Positions 10,329 to 19,760 of a stretch of 64,000 bases of DNA are shown piece after piece. The stretch spans positions 1,178,001-1,242,000 of the forward strand of contig NZ_CP007014.1 in assembly GCF_000452705.1 (NCBI RefSeq), read 5' to 3'. A program made the position numbers and the translations under genes. The DNA is from Pseudomonas syringae CC1557 (GTDB taxonomy: Bacteria > Pseudomonadota > Gammaproteobacteria > Pseudomonadales > Pseudomonadaceae). Numbering within the stretch: the stretch's first letter is position 1; the number at the start of each line of letters is the position of its first letter. The notes beneath the pieces are model-generated. The model saw nothing but the letters and a program-made list of their open reading frames with translations. It had not been told where the DNA came from and did no database searches.

Positions 10329-11012
10329 ATGAGCACGCCTACCGGCCAACCTGCTTATGTGCTCCATAGCCGTGCCTATCGCGAAAACAGCGCGCTGGTC
10401 GACTTCCTCACGCCGCAAGGGCTTCTGCGGGCGGTGTTGCGCAGTGCCAAGGGCAAGGCCGGTTCGCTGGCACGGCCATTCGTGCCGCTGGAAGTCGAGT
10501 TTCGCGGGCGTGGCGAACTGAAGAACGTCGGGCGCATGGAAAGCGCAGGTGTGGCCACCTGGATGACCGGTGAAGCGCTGTTCAGCGGCATGTACCTCAA
10601 TGAATTGCTGATTCGCCTGCTGCCTGCCGAAGATCCGCATCCCGCTGTATTCGATCACTATGCCGCCACCTTGCTGGCGCTGGCAGCGGGCCGTCCACTG
10701 GAGCCGCTGCTGCGTTCCTTTGAATGGCGGCTGCTGGACGATCTCGGCTACGGTTTTGCCATGGACGCCGATATCAACGGCGAGCCGCTGGCAGCAGATG
10801 GCATGTACCGTCTGCAAGTGGATGCCGGGCTTGAGCGTGTCTACCTGTTACAACCCGGGTTGTTCCAGGGCGTCGAGCTGCTGGCCATGGCCGAGGCTGA
10901 CTGGAGCATCCCTGGCGCATTGTCTGCCGCCAAGCGTCTGATGCGTCAGGCGCTGGCTGTGCATCTGGGCGGACGTCCGCTCGTCAGCCGAGAACTGTTT
11001 CGCAAGCCTTGA
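10329..11012 (+). CDS. recO: DNA repair protein RecO
   Basis: RecFOR-pathway mediator that binds single-stranded DNA and RecR and loads RecA onto SSB-coated gaps. 227 residues: N-terminal OB fold ([25 protein letters not shown]...[20 protein letters not shown]) and a helical C-terminal part. No zinc-ribbon cysteines are visible, as in other gammaproteobacterial RecO. Follows era in the conserved order. Confidence 0.94.
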   Translation: MSTPTGQPAYVLHSRAYRENSALVDFLTPQGLLRAVLRSAKGKAGSLARPFVPLEVEFRGRGELKNVGRMESAGVATWMTGEALFSGMYLNELLIRLLPAEDPHPAVFDHYAATLLALAAGRPLEPLLRSFEWRLLDDLGYGFAMDADINGEPLAADGMYRLQVDAGLERVYLLQPGLFQGVELLAMAEADWSIPGALSAAKRLMRQALAVHLGGRPLVSRELFRKP

Positions 11013-11090
11013 TCAGGCTTTATCCTCTAGAGCCTGCTCGAACGGTCTCAAGTCGATCAAATCAGCCCGTCCATTTTTCTGGAGACAACC

Positions 11091-11831
11091 GTGATTCAAA
11101 GTACTCGCATCCTGCTCGGCGTGAACATCGACCACGTAGCCACCTTGCGTCAGGCTCGCGGCACGCGTTATCCGGACCCGGTGAAAGCCGCGCTGGACGC
11201 CGAAGAAGCGGGCGCCGATGGCATTACCGTTCACCTGCGTGAGGACCGTCGACACATTCAGGAACGTGACGTTCTGCTGCTCAAGGATGTGTTGCAGACG
11301 CGCATGAATTTCGAGATGGGCGTCACCGAAGAAATGCTCGCCTTTGCCGAGCGCATCCGCCCGGCGCATATCTGTCTGGTGCCGGAGACGCGTCAGGAAC
11401 TGACCACTGAAGGTGGTCTGGACGTTGCCGGGCAAGAAGCGCGCATCAAGGCGGCGGTCGAGCGACTGGCGAAGATCGGCTGTGAAGTCTCGTTGTTCAT
11501 CGACGCCGACGAGCGTCAGATTGCGGCGTCAAAGCGCGTGGGGGCGCCAGCCATCGAACTGCACACCGGCCGTTATGCGGACGCCCAGACGCCGACCGAA
11601 GTGGCCGAAGAGCTGCAGCGGGTTGCCGATGGCGTAGCGTTTGGTCTTGCTCAGGGCCTGATCGTCAACGCCGGTCACGGCCTGCATTACCACAACGTCG
11701 AAGCGGTCGCGGCAATCAAGGGCATCAATGAACTCAACATCGGCCACGCGCTGGTGGCTCACGCTTTGTTCGTTGGCTTCAAGGCGGCGGTGTCCGAAAT
11801 GAAAGCGCTGATCGTCGCGGCTGCCAGGTAA
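11091..11831 (+). CDS. pdxJ: pyridoxine 5'-phosphate synthase
   Basis: Condenses 1-deoxy-xylulose 5-phosphate with 3-amino-2-oxopropyl phosphate to pyridoxine 5'-phosphate, the last ring-forming step of the DXP-dependent vitamin B6 route. 246 residues from a GTG start with GGAG ten bases upstream. Hallmarks: [17 protein letters not shown], the HLREDRRHI loop, [26 protein letters not shown] and AGHGLHYHN. Stop is seven bases from the convergent cmoB stop. Confidence 0.97.
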   Translation: MIQSTRILLGVNIDHVATLRQARGTRYPDPVKAALDAEEAGADGITVHLREDRRHIQERDVLLLKDVLQTRMNFEMGVTEEMLAFAERIRPAHICLVPETRQELTTEGGLDVAGQEARIKAAVERLAKIGCEVSLFIDADERQIAASKRVGAPAIELHTGRYADAQTPTEVAEELQRVADGVAFGLAQGLIVNAGHGLHYHNVEAVAAIKGINELNIGHALVAHALFVGFKAAVSEMKALIVAAAR

Positions 11832-11838
11832 GTATCGG

Positions 11839-12798
11839 TCAAGGCTTGCGCCCCACGATCACCGCACGCATGGGTGCTGGCAGGCCTTCTACCGTCTTGC
11901 TGTGATCGGCAGGGTCCAGATAATCGCTCAATGACTGAAAGCGCATCCACTCGGTGCTGCGCTGTTCTTCGACTGTCGTGTGGCTGACGTCCACGCAACG
12001 CACGTCAGTAAAGCCTGCGCGGCGCATCCACAGCTCCAGCGCGGGCACTGAGGGCAGGAACCATACGTTGCGCATTTGCGCGTAACGGTCTTCCGGCACC
12101 AGCACCTGATGCACATCGCCCGGCACCACCAGGGTTTCCATGACCAGTTCGCCACCTTTGACCAGACAGTCTTTCAGCGCCAGCAAATGGTCGATCGGCG
12201 ATTTGCGGTGATACAGCACGCCCATGGAGAACACCGTGTCGAAGCCTTCCAGATTGGCCGGCAGGTCTTCAAGCGCGAAGGGCAGGTGCCAGGCGGGAAG
12301 GTCAGGCAGGTAGCGCTGCATGGCCTGGAACTGGCAGAAGAACAGCCAGTTAGGGTCGACGCCGATCACGCTGTCGGCACCGGCACCCAGCATGCGCCAT
12401 TGGTAATAGCCGTTGCCGCACCCTACGTCCAGGACGCGTTTGCCCTTCAGATCGAGGTGTGGTGACACCCGCGACCACTTCCAGTCCGAGCGCCATTCGG
12501 TATCGATATGCACGCCGAATACGTTGAACGGCCCTTTGCGCCATGGCGACAAACCGAGCAGCGCTTTACGCAGCACGGTACGGGTTTCGCCATCGCACTC
12601 GGTTTCCAGGGTAAAGCTGTCAGCCAGATCGACTTTTTCAGGTTGCAGTTCCGGCAATGCATCCAGTGCACTTTGCCAGCGTTGCAGGTCACCGTGCCCC
12701 TTGGTCATCTTGGTGTCGAGTTGTGCCTGCAGGCCATTGGCCCATTCAGCCAAAGGGGTTCCCGCCAGACGACGGACAAGAGGAGCGAGATCAATCAT
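11839..12798 (-). CDS. cmoB: tRNA U34 carboxymethyltransferase CmoB
   Basis: Transfers a carboxymethyl group from carboxy-S-adenosylmethionine to 5-hydroxyuridine at tRNA position 34, giving cmo5U. 319 residues; Rossmann methyltransferase core with [14 protein letters not shown], the [10 protein letters not shown] entry loop and [20 protein letters not shown]. Its start overlaps the cmoA stop by four bases, so the two enzymes of the pathway are translated together. Confidence 0.96.
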   Translation of the reverse strand: MIDLAPLVRRLAGTPLAEWANGLQAQLDTKMTKGHGDLQRWQSALDALPELQPEKVDLADSFTLETECDGETRTVLRKALLGLSPWRKGPFNVFGVHIDTEWRSDWKWSRVSPHLDLKGKRVLDVGCGNGYYQWRMLGAGADSVIGVDPNWLFFCQFQAMQRYLPDLPAWHLPFALEDLPANLEGFDTVFSMGVLYHRKSPIDHLLALKDCLVKGGELVMETLVVPGDVHQVLVPEDRYAQMRNVWFLPSVPALELWMRRAGFTDVRCVDVSHTTVEEQRSTEWMRFQSLSDYLDPADHSKTVEGLPAPMRAVIVGRKP

Positions 12799-13538
12799 GG
12801 CAGGGCAATCAACGAGGCAAAGTTAAGGCATTGGAACCAGGGCACGACCTTGGAAAAGCCTGCCGCCAGCAGGCGCTGGCGGTGTTCTTCAAGGCTGTCG
12901 GGTTTCATGACGTTTTCGATGGCACTGCGTTTCTGGGAGATTTCCAGATCGCTGTAGCCGTTGGCGCGTTTGAAGGCGATGTGCAGATCAGTCAGCAGCG
13001 CCTGTTCCTGCTCATCGTTGAAACGCAGTTTTTCGGAAAGGATCAGCGCGCCACCCGGTACCAATGCGTCACGAATACGGCCGAGCAACGCCAGGCGTTG
13101 CTCGGGAGCGATGAATTGCAGGGTGAAATTCAACGCCACGACCGAGGCTGGCTTGAACTCCAGGGCCAGGATATCGCCCTCGATGACTTGCACCGGTAGT
13201 AACTCCTGAAACATCGAATTCTGCGCGTTGAGGTACTCACGGCAGCGCTCGACCATTGCGCTGGAATTGTCTATCGCAATGACTTCACAGCCTTCGCCGC
13301 GTACATGACGACGCAGGGCTTGAGTGACAGCACCCAATGAACTGCCGAGGTCATACAGCACGGTGTGAGGCTGTGCGAACTGCGCGGCGAGCACACCGAG
13401 GTTTTCGACAATCGTCGGGTAGCCTGGCACCGAGCGTTTGATCATGTCCGGGAATACCCGAACCACGTCTTCGTTGAAGGCGAAGTCAGGCACCTGAGCC
13501 AGGGGCTGGGCGAAAATGCGGTCGGGTTCTTTGCTCAC
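12795..13538 (-). CDS. cmoA: carboxy-S-adenosylmethionine synthase CmoA
   Basis: Makes the unusual cofactor Cx-SAM from SAM and prephenate for CmoB. 247 residues; family features are [33 protein letters not shown], motif [18 protein letters not shown] and NFTLQFI. First gene of the cmoA-cmoB pair. Confidence 0.96.
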   Translation of the reverse strand: MSKEPDRIFAQPLAQVPDFAFNEDVVRVFPDMIKRSVPGYPTIVENLGVLAAQFAQPHTVLYDLGSSLGAVTQALRRHVRGEGCEVIAIDNSSAMVERCREYLNAQNSMFQELLPVQVIEGDILALEFKPASVVALNFTLQFIAPEQRLALLGRIRDALVPGGALILSEKLRFNDEQEQALLTDLHIAFKRANGYSDLEISQKRSAIENVMKPDSLEEHRQRLLAAGFSKVVPWFQCLNFASLIALP

Positions 13539-13638
13539 GGCGGTTCCGGCGAAGGCTTTGAAAGGCGGGCATTCTAGCCAACTTGTCGCCGGGATGCATG
13601 GTGCAGCGTGTGCGCTCGGACCAGCCGCACCCCACGCA

Positions 13639-14031
13639 TCAGTTCACGGTGATTGAGCACTCGAACGTCTGTTCCGGCGGTACTTCCGGGGCCCAGGGCT
13701 GCTGATAGGTCATCATCAGCTTGCCGGTGCCAGCGTCGGTGGCCTTATAGCGCCACACAGACTGTCCGCCGTTGCCGACCGTCTCCTTGCTTTCGGCGTT
13801 GGCATACACCTCAGGCCCCAGACTGCGCAGGACACTCTGCGCCGGGTTCTGGGTCAGCCAGCGAAAGCCGGTTGTCGGGTTGCTGGGCAGCGTCAGAATC
13901 AGCGTCTGCCCGGACTTGAGTGTCAGCGGGCAATCGCTTTGCGTGTCGATGGAAACAATATTCTTCGGCGTCTGAGCGCACGCCGTCAGCAGCGCAAGGC
14001 TCAACGGTGCGATAAAACGGGCAGGGGTCAT
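13639..14031 (-). CDS. chagasin-like cysteine protease inhibitor lipoprotein (I42 family)
   Basis: 130-residue secreted lipoprotein. N-terminal signal with lipobox LLTAC, then an immunoglobulin-like I42 domain with the inhibitory loops [18 protein letters not shown] and an RPW-like loop that here reads QPW. Family members block papain-like cysteine proteases; in P. aeruginosa the equivalent neighbour of the asrA lon gene is the inhibitor Icp (PA0778). Whether it protects the cell's own envelope or acts on host or predator proteases cannot be read from sequence. Confidence 0.82.
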   Translation of the reverse strand: MTPARFIAPLSLALLTACAQTPKNIVSIDTQSDCPLTLKSGQTLILTLPSNPTTGFRWLTQNPAQSVLRSLGPEVYANAESKETVGNGGQSVWRYKATDAGTGKLMMTYQQPWAPEVPPEQTFECSITVN

Positions 14032-14133
14032 GGCAAGTTCCGGTATTGCGAGACGATGCCAAAGGATAACCGATCAGGGTTTTGTGCGGGAGTGGGGCGC
14101 AGAATCCGCTTGGGATCTGCGCCCCTCCCACCT

Positions 14134-16551
14134 TTAAAACAGCACTTTCACCACATCCGCAAAGCGCTTCGCGAAGTGGACGGTGATGCCTTCCTTGAGA
14201 TAATCCGGCAGTTCCTCGAAATTGCCACGGTTCGGCTCTGGCAGGATCAGTTCGTGGATTTTCTGGCGACGGGCGGCAATGACCTTTTCGCGCACGCCAC
14301 CGATAGGCAGCACATGGCCCGTCAAGGTCAGTTCGCCGGTCATGGCGACGCCTTTCTTCGGCGCCTGATTACGCGCCAGCGACAGCAAGGCACTGGCCAT
14401 GGTCACGCCTGCGCTCGGACCGTCCTTCGGGGTTGCGCCCTCGGGAACGTGAACGTGCACGAACGCTTCATCGAAGAACTTCGCATCGCCGCCAAACTTC
14501 GCCAGATTGGCACTGACGTAGCTATAAGCGATTTCTGCCGACTCCTTCATCACATCGCCCAATTGCCCGGTCAGCTTGAAGCCACGGTTCAAGGTGTGAA
14601 TACGCGTGGCTTCGATCGGCAGGGTGGCGCCGCCCATGCTGGTCCAGGCCAGACCGGTAATCACGCCAACCCCCGACAGCACCTGTTCGCTGCGGAACAC
14701 CGGCATGCCCAGCGACGCTTCGAGGTCTTTTGGCCCGATCTTGATCACTGAATCAGGCGCATCCAGCAGTTTCACGACAGCTTTGCGCACCAGTTTGCCG
14801 AGCTGTTTTTCCAGATGCCGTACACCGGCTTCTCGCGCATAGCCTTCGATGACGGCGCGCAGTGCTGTGTCACTGATACTCAACTTGTTTTTCGCCACGC
14901 CGGCTTTCGCCAACTGCTTGGGCCACAAGTGCCGCTTGGCAATCGCCAGTTTCTCTTCGGTGATGTAGCCAGACAGGCGAATCACTTCCATCCGGTCAAG
15001 CAACGGACCGGGGATCGAGTCCAGGGTGTTGGCGGTGCAAATGAACAGCACCTTCGACAGGTCCAGACGCAGGTCCAGATAGTGATCGAGAAATTCGACG
15101 TTCTGTTCCGGGTCCAGGGTTTCCAGCAGCGCAGACGCAGGGTCGCCCTGATAGCTCTGGCCCATCTTGTCGATTTCATCGAGCATGATCACCGGGTTCA
15201 TGACTTCGACGTCTTTCAGCGCCTGCACCAGCTTGCCCGGCTGGGCACCGATATACGTGCGGCGATGGCCCTTGATCTCGGCCTCGTCACGCATGCCGCC
15301 CACGCTCAGGCGATAGAACGGCCGACCCAGGGATTCGGCAATCGAACGGCCGACGCTGGTCTTGCCCACGCCGGGCGGGCCAACCAGCAGCACGATCGAA
15401 CCGCTGATTTCGCCTTTATAAGCACCCACCGCGAGGAATTCGAGGATCCGCGCCTTGATGTCATCCAGCCCGGCGTGGTGCTGATCGAGCACTTTGCGCG
15501 CATGCTTGAGGTCCAGCTTGTCGGCACCATAGACGCCCCACGGCAACGAGCTGGTCCAGTCCAGATAATTACGCGTCACCGCGTATTCAGGCGAGCCTGT
15601 TTCCAGCACCTTGAGCTTGCCTATTTCCTCATCGAACTTCTTGCGCGCCTGTGGCGGCAACGTCTTGCCTTCGAGGCGCTGCTCGAATTGTTCGATGTCC
15701 GCACTGCGATCGTCCTTGCTCAGCCCCAGCTCCTGCTGAATGACCTTGAGCTGCTCCTTGAGGAAGAACTGGCGCTGATGCTCGCCGATCTTGCGATTCA
15801 CCTCGGCCGAGATCTCTTTCTGCAGGCGCGCAACCTCGACTTCCTTGCGCAGCATGGGCAGGACTTTTTCCATGCGCTTGAGCATCGGCACGCAGTCGAG
15901 CACCTGTTGCAGCTCGACGCCGGTGGCAGACGTCAGTGCAGCTGCAAAGTCGGTGAGCGGCGAAGGATCGTTGGGGCTGAAGCGATTGAGGTAATTCTTC
16001 AATTCTTCGCTGTACAACGGGTTGAGCGGCAGCAGTTCCTTGATCGCATTGATCAGCGCCATGCCGTACGCCTTTACCTCGTCGGTTGGCTCGTTGGGCT
16101 GCTGCGGGTACTCGACTTCAACCAGATAAGGCGGGCGATGATGCTTGAGCCAAGTGCGAATACGCACGCGGCTCAGGCCTTGAGCCACGAACTGCAAGCG
16201 ACCATTTTCACGACTGGCGTGGTGAACCTTGACCAAAGTGCCATACTCGGGGAGCGCGGCGGTGTCGAAGTGGCGGGGATCTTCCTGCGGCGTGTCCATG
16301 AAGAACAGCGCAAGCGAGTGATGATCGGACTTGCTGACCAGCTCGAGGGTCTCGGCCCACGGCTCTTCATTGACGATCACCGGTAACACTTGCGCAGGGA
16401 AGAAGGGACGGTTGTGAATCGGAATGATGTAAACCTTGTCCGGCAGGTTCTGGCCGGGCAAGGCAAGCGAGGTGCTGTCAGAACTCAGCGACACGTCGTG
16501 CTCGTCTGCGTCATCGGTCAAATCTGGCGAGTCTGTCTGCTGGTCGCTCAT
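14134..16551 (-). CDS. asrA: Lon-family ATP-dependent protease (AsrA type)
   Basis: 805-residue Lon protease: N-terminal substrate-binding LAN domain (IIPIHNRPFFPAQVLPVIV), coiled-coil linker, AAA+ module with Walker A GPPGVGKTS and Walker B IMLDEIDKM, and a C-terminal Ser-Lys protease domain with the catalytic serine in PKDGPSAGVTMA. Gene position and N-terminus match P. aeruginosa PA0779 (AsrA, heat-shock and aminoglycoside stress protease), distinct from the housekeeping lon beside clpX. The upstream promoter has the heat-shock pattern. The symbol is by synteny and family resemblance. Confidence 0.9.
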   Translation of the reverse strand: MSDQQTDSPDLTDDADEHDVSLSSDSTSLALPGQNLPDKVYIIPIHNRPFFPAQVLPVIVNEEPWAETLELVSKSDHHSLALFFMDTPQEDPRHFDTAALPEYGTLVKVHHASRENGRLQFVAQGLSRVRIRTWLKHHRPPYLVEVEYPQQPNEPTDEVKAYGMALINAIKELLPLNPLYSEELKNYLNRFSPNDPSPLTDFAAALTSATGVELQQVLDCVPMLKRMEKVLPMLRKEVEVARLQKEISAEVNRKIGEHQRQFFLKEQLKVIQQELGLSKDDRSADIEQFEQRLEGKTLPPQARKKFDEEIGKLKVLETGSPEYAVTRNYLDWTSSLPWGVYGADKLDLKHARKVLDQHHAGLDDIKARILEFLAVGAYKGEISGSIVLLVGPPGVGKTSVGRSIAESLGRPFYRLSVGGMRDEAEIKGHRRTYIGAQPGKLVQALKDVEVMNPVIMLDEIDKMGQSYQGDPASALLETLDPEQNVEFLDHYLDLRLDLSKVLFICTANTLDSIPGPLLDRMEVIRLSGYITEEKLAIAKRHLWPKQLAKAGVAKNKLSISDTALRAVIEGYAREAGVRHLEKQLGKLVRKAVVKLLDAPDSVIKIGPKDLEASLGMPVFRSEQVLSGVGVITGLAWTSMGGATLPIEATRIHTLNRGFKLTGQLGDVMKESAEIAYSYVSANLAKFGGDAKFFDEAFVHVHVPEGATPKDGPSAGVTMASALLSLARNQAPKKGVAMTGELTLTGHVLPIGGVREKVIAARRQKIHELILPEPNRGNFEELPDYLKEGITVHFAKRFADVVKVLF

Positions 16552-16581
16552 GGGGCACCTGAGAAGTTGAACATGGCTCTT

Positions 16582-16610
16582 AGATGGGGCAGCAGCCCTC
16601 AGGTTTCAAT
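16582..16610 (-). promoter_or_regulatory. sigma-32 (RpoH) type heat-shock promoter of the lon/asrA gene
   Basis: On the minus strand: ATTGAAA (-35), a 14-base spacer, CCCCATCT (-10). Matches the RpoH consensus CTTGAAA-N13/14-CCCCATnT almost fully, about 30 bases before the lon start. Confidence 0.8.
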
Positions 16611-16731
16611 AGTCTTGGTCGATAGTCTGTTAAGCGGCAGTAAAACCGCTATTTCGTGGCATGGAGGCAGTCAGCACTGAACCGTGCTGGCTTATTTGAT
16701 TGCGGCGCTGCCGCTATGGGTTGAATCAGGT

Positions 16732-17406
16732 ATGACCAACGTAGTTATTTCTGCATTGCTGGCTGGATTGTGGATGGCATCGGCTGCGACAGCATCGGCC
16801 GCGTCCTTTACCGCGCAAATGTTCGACAGCCAGGGCAAGCCTCTTGCAGACGCAGTGCTGACCCTCAAAGGCCCCCCCGGTACTGCGCCCGTTGTACTCC
16901 AGGCGGCGATGGATCAGCGCGAGCAGGAATTTGCGCCCTACGTACTGGCGGTTCACACCGGCACGCAGGTCCGATTTCCCAACAGCGACAACATTCGCCA
17001 TCAGGTTTATTCTTTTTCTCCGGCCAAACGCTTTGAATTGCGTCTCTATGAAGGCACGCCGTCGGCCCCGCTGCTGTTCGACAAGGCTGGTGTCGTGGTA
17101 CTTGGCTGCAATATTCACGACTGGATGGTTGGCTACATCTACGTGACCGACGAGCCTTGGTTCGGCGTGACGGACAGTAACGGACTGCTGAAACTCGATC
17201 AGCTGCCTGCCGGGCACTACGCCGCCACACTCTGGCACCCGCAGCTGGAAGACATGCAGCCGGTGGCTGGCGGCGAGTTCGATGTGCCTGCCGCAGGCCT
17301 GGTTCAGCGCTTCAAGCTGAATGTCGAACCGAAAGCCGAGGACAAACCTGTAAAACCTGCGGCGGGCGGGTTTGGCGAAGCCTTTCACAAGGCCACCCAT
17401 GAATGA
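16732..17406 (+). CDS. periplasmic cupredoxin-domain protein (methylamine-utilisation-like)
   Basis: 224 residues from the ATG at 16732: signal peptide to about residue 24 (VVISALLAGLWMASAATASA), then a plastocyanin-like fold. Type 1 copper ligands are visible: His90 in NIRHQVYSF, then Cys126, His129 and Met132 in GCNIHDWM. The C-terminal part (TDSNGLLKLDQLPAGHYAATLWHP) resembles a carboxypeptidase-regulatory-like beta domain. An in-frame GTG at 16684 would extend the N-terminus and cannot be excluded. The stop overlaps the next gene by four bases, so it is probably co-translated with the EAL sensor. Electron carrier or copper sensor are both possible; function is not established. Confidence 0.78.
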   Translation: MTNVVISALLAGLWMASAATASAASFTAQMFDSQGKPLADAVLTLKGPPGTAPVVLQAAMDQREQEFAPYVLAVHTGTQVRFPNSDNIRHQVYSFSPAKRFELRLYEGTPSAPLLFDKAGVVVLGCNIHDWMVGYIYVTDEPWFGVTDSNGLLKLDQLPAGHYAATLWHPQLEDMQPVAGGEFDVPAAGLVQRFKLNVEPKAEDKPVKPAAGGFGEAFHKATHE

Positions 17407-19757
17407 AGTTTAAAATCAGCTTTCAGGTGCGTATCGCCGGGGTTTTGATTGCCCTGTTGCTGATCGTTGTGTGTGCCGTCTTTCTGGCGGTCAAGGTTGC
17501 GACCGGGGATGCAGTACGTACCCAGGCGCAGGCGCAACTGGAAGTCGGTAGCCGGGTGTTTGAGCGCTTGATGGACCTGCGTGGCAAGCGCTTGCGTGAC
17601 GCCGTGCAGTTGCTGGCGTCCGATTTCGGCTTTCGCGATGCGGTGGCCAGCGCTGACGCATCGACCATTCGCTCCGTACTGCTTAACCACGGCAAGCGGA
17701 TCAACGCCAGTGACATGTTCCTGCTGGGGATGGACGGTGTGGTGATTGCCAGCACAGTCCCCGAAGTGCCCGAAGGCTCCCTGTTCATTTATAACCAGGC
17801 GTTGCGCAACGCCAAGCGCGCCGGTCAGTCGGTGCTGATCATCCCGGGTGGTGGAACGCCCCATTTGTTGGTGGAAAGCACCGTGTTGGCGCCTTTGCCG
17901 ATCGGTCGCGTTGTCATGGGGTTCGCCATTGACGGCGACATTGCCGAGGAACTGCGCTCGCTCAGCGGCCTGGAAGTGTCTTTTCTCACCGTGGAAAACG
18001 GTCAGCCGGGCAATTTGATCAGTACCCAGCCGCCCGCAATGCACGAAGGGCTGATCGAACTGATGAGGAGCTCTTCCGGTGGGCAGATGCGGGTCACCGA
18101 GCAGGCTAACCTGAACTTCCTGAGTCAGACCCTGATGCTTGCCAATACTGGCAATGCTGGCGACGGGCAAGTGATTGCGCTGCTGCAAAGCCCACTCGAC
18201 AAAGCTTTTCAGGCTTTTGCGCCGCTGGATGAAAAGATTTTCTGGATTTCAATGGCCGCCGTGCTGGCCTCATTGATCGGTACGCTGGCACTGGCGCGCA
18301 GCGTTTCATTGCCGGTGCGGGCACTGGCGATTGCCGCCAAGCGCATTGGTGACGGTGATTATGAAACCCCGGTAAACATGGCCCGCAACGATGAACTGGG
18401 CATGCTCGCCGATGCGATCAATACCATGCAGCATGGCATTGCTGTTCGTGAAGGCCAGCTTGCGCACAACGCGCTGCATGACAACCTGACCGGCCTGCCC
18501 AATCGGGCGCTGGTCATGGAGCGTCTGGGCAGCTCGATTGCTGCCGAACGTCCGGTTGCGCTGTTGTACCTGGGTATCAGCAACCTCGCGACAATCAGTG
18601 AAAGTGCGGGTGCCGAAGGGGTAGAGCAGTTGTTGCGTCAGGTGGGCCAGCGTCTGCAAGGCATCTTGCGTGCCGGCGATACAGTCGCTCGGCTGACTGC
18701 TACCGAATTCCTGTTGTTGCTGGATAACACCACCAGCGACGGCGCGGTAGGCATGGGCGACTCGGTGCAACGTTTAATCGCCGGACTGCCGCGCATCGAC
18801 AATCTGGATCTGGCACTTGAATGCTGTGTTGGCATCACGGTGTTCCCGGAACACGGTGGCTCAGCCCAGGAGCTGGTCAGCCGAGCGGCGATTGCCCGCA
18901 AAGACGCCACATTCCTGCCCGGCCGTCTGCAAATCTATGAGGATGGTCGCGACCTTGCCCACCAGCGCCAGATCTGTCTGATTCGCGACTTGCGCAAAGC
19001 CCCGCAGAACGGCGAACTGACGCTGCATTACCAGCCCAAACTGGACATCCGCCAGGGCTATGTGCGGCAGGCCGAAGCCCTGCTGCGCTGGACGCACCCG
19101 CGGTTCGGCAATGTCTCGCCGGCTGAATTCATTGTGCTGGCCGAGCGCACTGGCAGTATTCATCTGTTGACCGACTGGGTCATCGAAGAAACGTTTCGGC
19201 AGTTGGCCGACTGGCGCCAGCGTGGGCTGGTGTTGCAAGTGTCGGTCAATATTTCCGCCGATGACTTGTTGAGCGGTGATCTGGCCGGATATGCCATGCG
19301 CCTGATCAAGCAATATGGCGTGCCGGCAGAACAACTGGTGTTCGAAATCACCGAAAGCGCCGTCATGAGTGAGCCGGAAAAGGCGTTGATCGTTCTGCAC
19401 CGCCTGCGCGAATGCGGCATCAGTCTGTCTATCGATGACTTCGGCACCGGTTATTCATCGCTGGCGCACTTGAAGCGACTGCCGGTGCAGGAATTGAAAA
19501 TCGACCAATCCTTTGTACGCGATCTGGATGAAACCAGTGAAGACGCCGTGATCGTGCGTTCGACCATCGAAATGAGCCACAACCTCGGGCTCAAAGTCGT
19601 GGCCGAAGGTGTTGAATATCAACGTAGCCTGGACCTGCTCCGCCGCTGGCACTGCGACACGGCACAGGGTTACCTGATTAGCCGTCCGTTGACGGCCAGC
19701 GCCTTTGAAGCATGGATTGCCAACTTTCAGGCGTTACCCGGCCTTTTGGTGAACTAA
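17403..19757 (+). CDS. membrane sensor with HAMP, degenerate GGDEF and intact EAL (c-di-GMP phosphodiesterase)
   Basis: 784 residues. Membrane segment about 10-31, periplasmic sensor domain about 40-275, second membrane segment about 279-298, HAMP about 298-350, GGDEF-like domain about 352-510, EAL domain about 525-775. The diguanylate cyclase motif reads TATEF (432-436) where GGDEF is required, so that domain should be catalytically dead. EAL residues are present: EAL 558-560, Asn616, Glu648, Asp678-Asp679, Lys699, Glu735, Gln755. Inferred role: c-di-GMP hydrolysis controlled by a periplasmic signal, with the GGDEF domain as possible regulatory module. Couples to the cupredoxin upstream and is three bases from the DUF3034 gene. 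Confidence 0.9.
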   Translation: MKFKISFQVRIAGVLIALLLIVVCAVFLAVKVATGDAVRTQAQAQLEVGSRVFERLMDLRGKRLRDAVQLLASDFGFRDAVASADASTIRSVLLNHGKRINASDMFLLGMDGVVIASTVPEVPEGSLFIYNQALRNAKRAGQSVLIIPGGGTPHLLVESTVLAPLPIGRVVMGFAIDGDIAEELRSLSGLEVSFLTVENGQPGNLISTQPPAMHEGLIELMRSSSGGQMRVTEQANLNFLSQTLMLANTGNAGDGQVIALLQSPLDKAFQAFAPLDEKIFWISMAAVLASLIGTLALARSVSLPVRALAIAAKRIGDGDYETPVNMARNDELGMLADAINTMQHGIAVREGQLAHNALHDNLTGLPNRALVMERLGSSIAAERPVALLYLGISNLATISESAGAEGVEQLLRQVGQRLQGILRAGDTVARLTATEFLLLLDNTTSDGAVGMGDSVQRLIAGLPRIDNLDLALECCVGITVFPEHGGSAQELVSRAAIARKDATFLPGRLQIYEDGRDLAHQRQICLIRDLRKAPQNGELTLHYQPKLDIRQGYVRQAEALLRWTHPRFGNVSPAEFIVLAERTGSIHLLTDWVIEETFRQLADWRQRGLVLQVSVNISADDLLSGDLAGYAMRLIKQYGVPAEQLVFEITESAVMSEPEKALIVLHRLRECGISLSIDDFGTGYSSLAHLKRLPVQELKIDQSFVRDLDETSEDAVIVRSTIEMSHNLGLKVVAEGVEYQRSLDLLRRWHCDTAQGYLISRPLTASAFEAWIANFQALPGLLVN

Positions 19758-19760
19758 GTC

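Noticed and set aside
9339..10817. Long minus-strand open frame opposite era and recO.
   Set aside because: Antisense shadow; era and recO are complete on the plus strand.
14815..16386. Long plus-strand open frame opposite the lon gene.
   Set aside because: Antisense shadow of a high-GC gene; the minus strand encodes a complete Lon protease.
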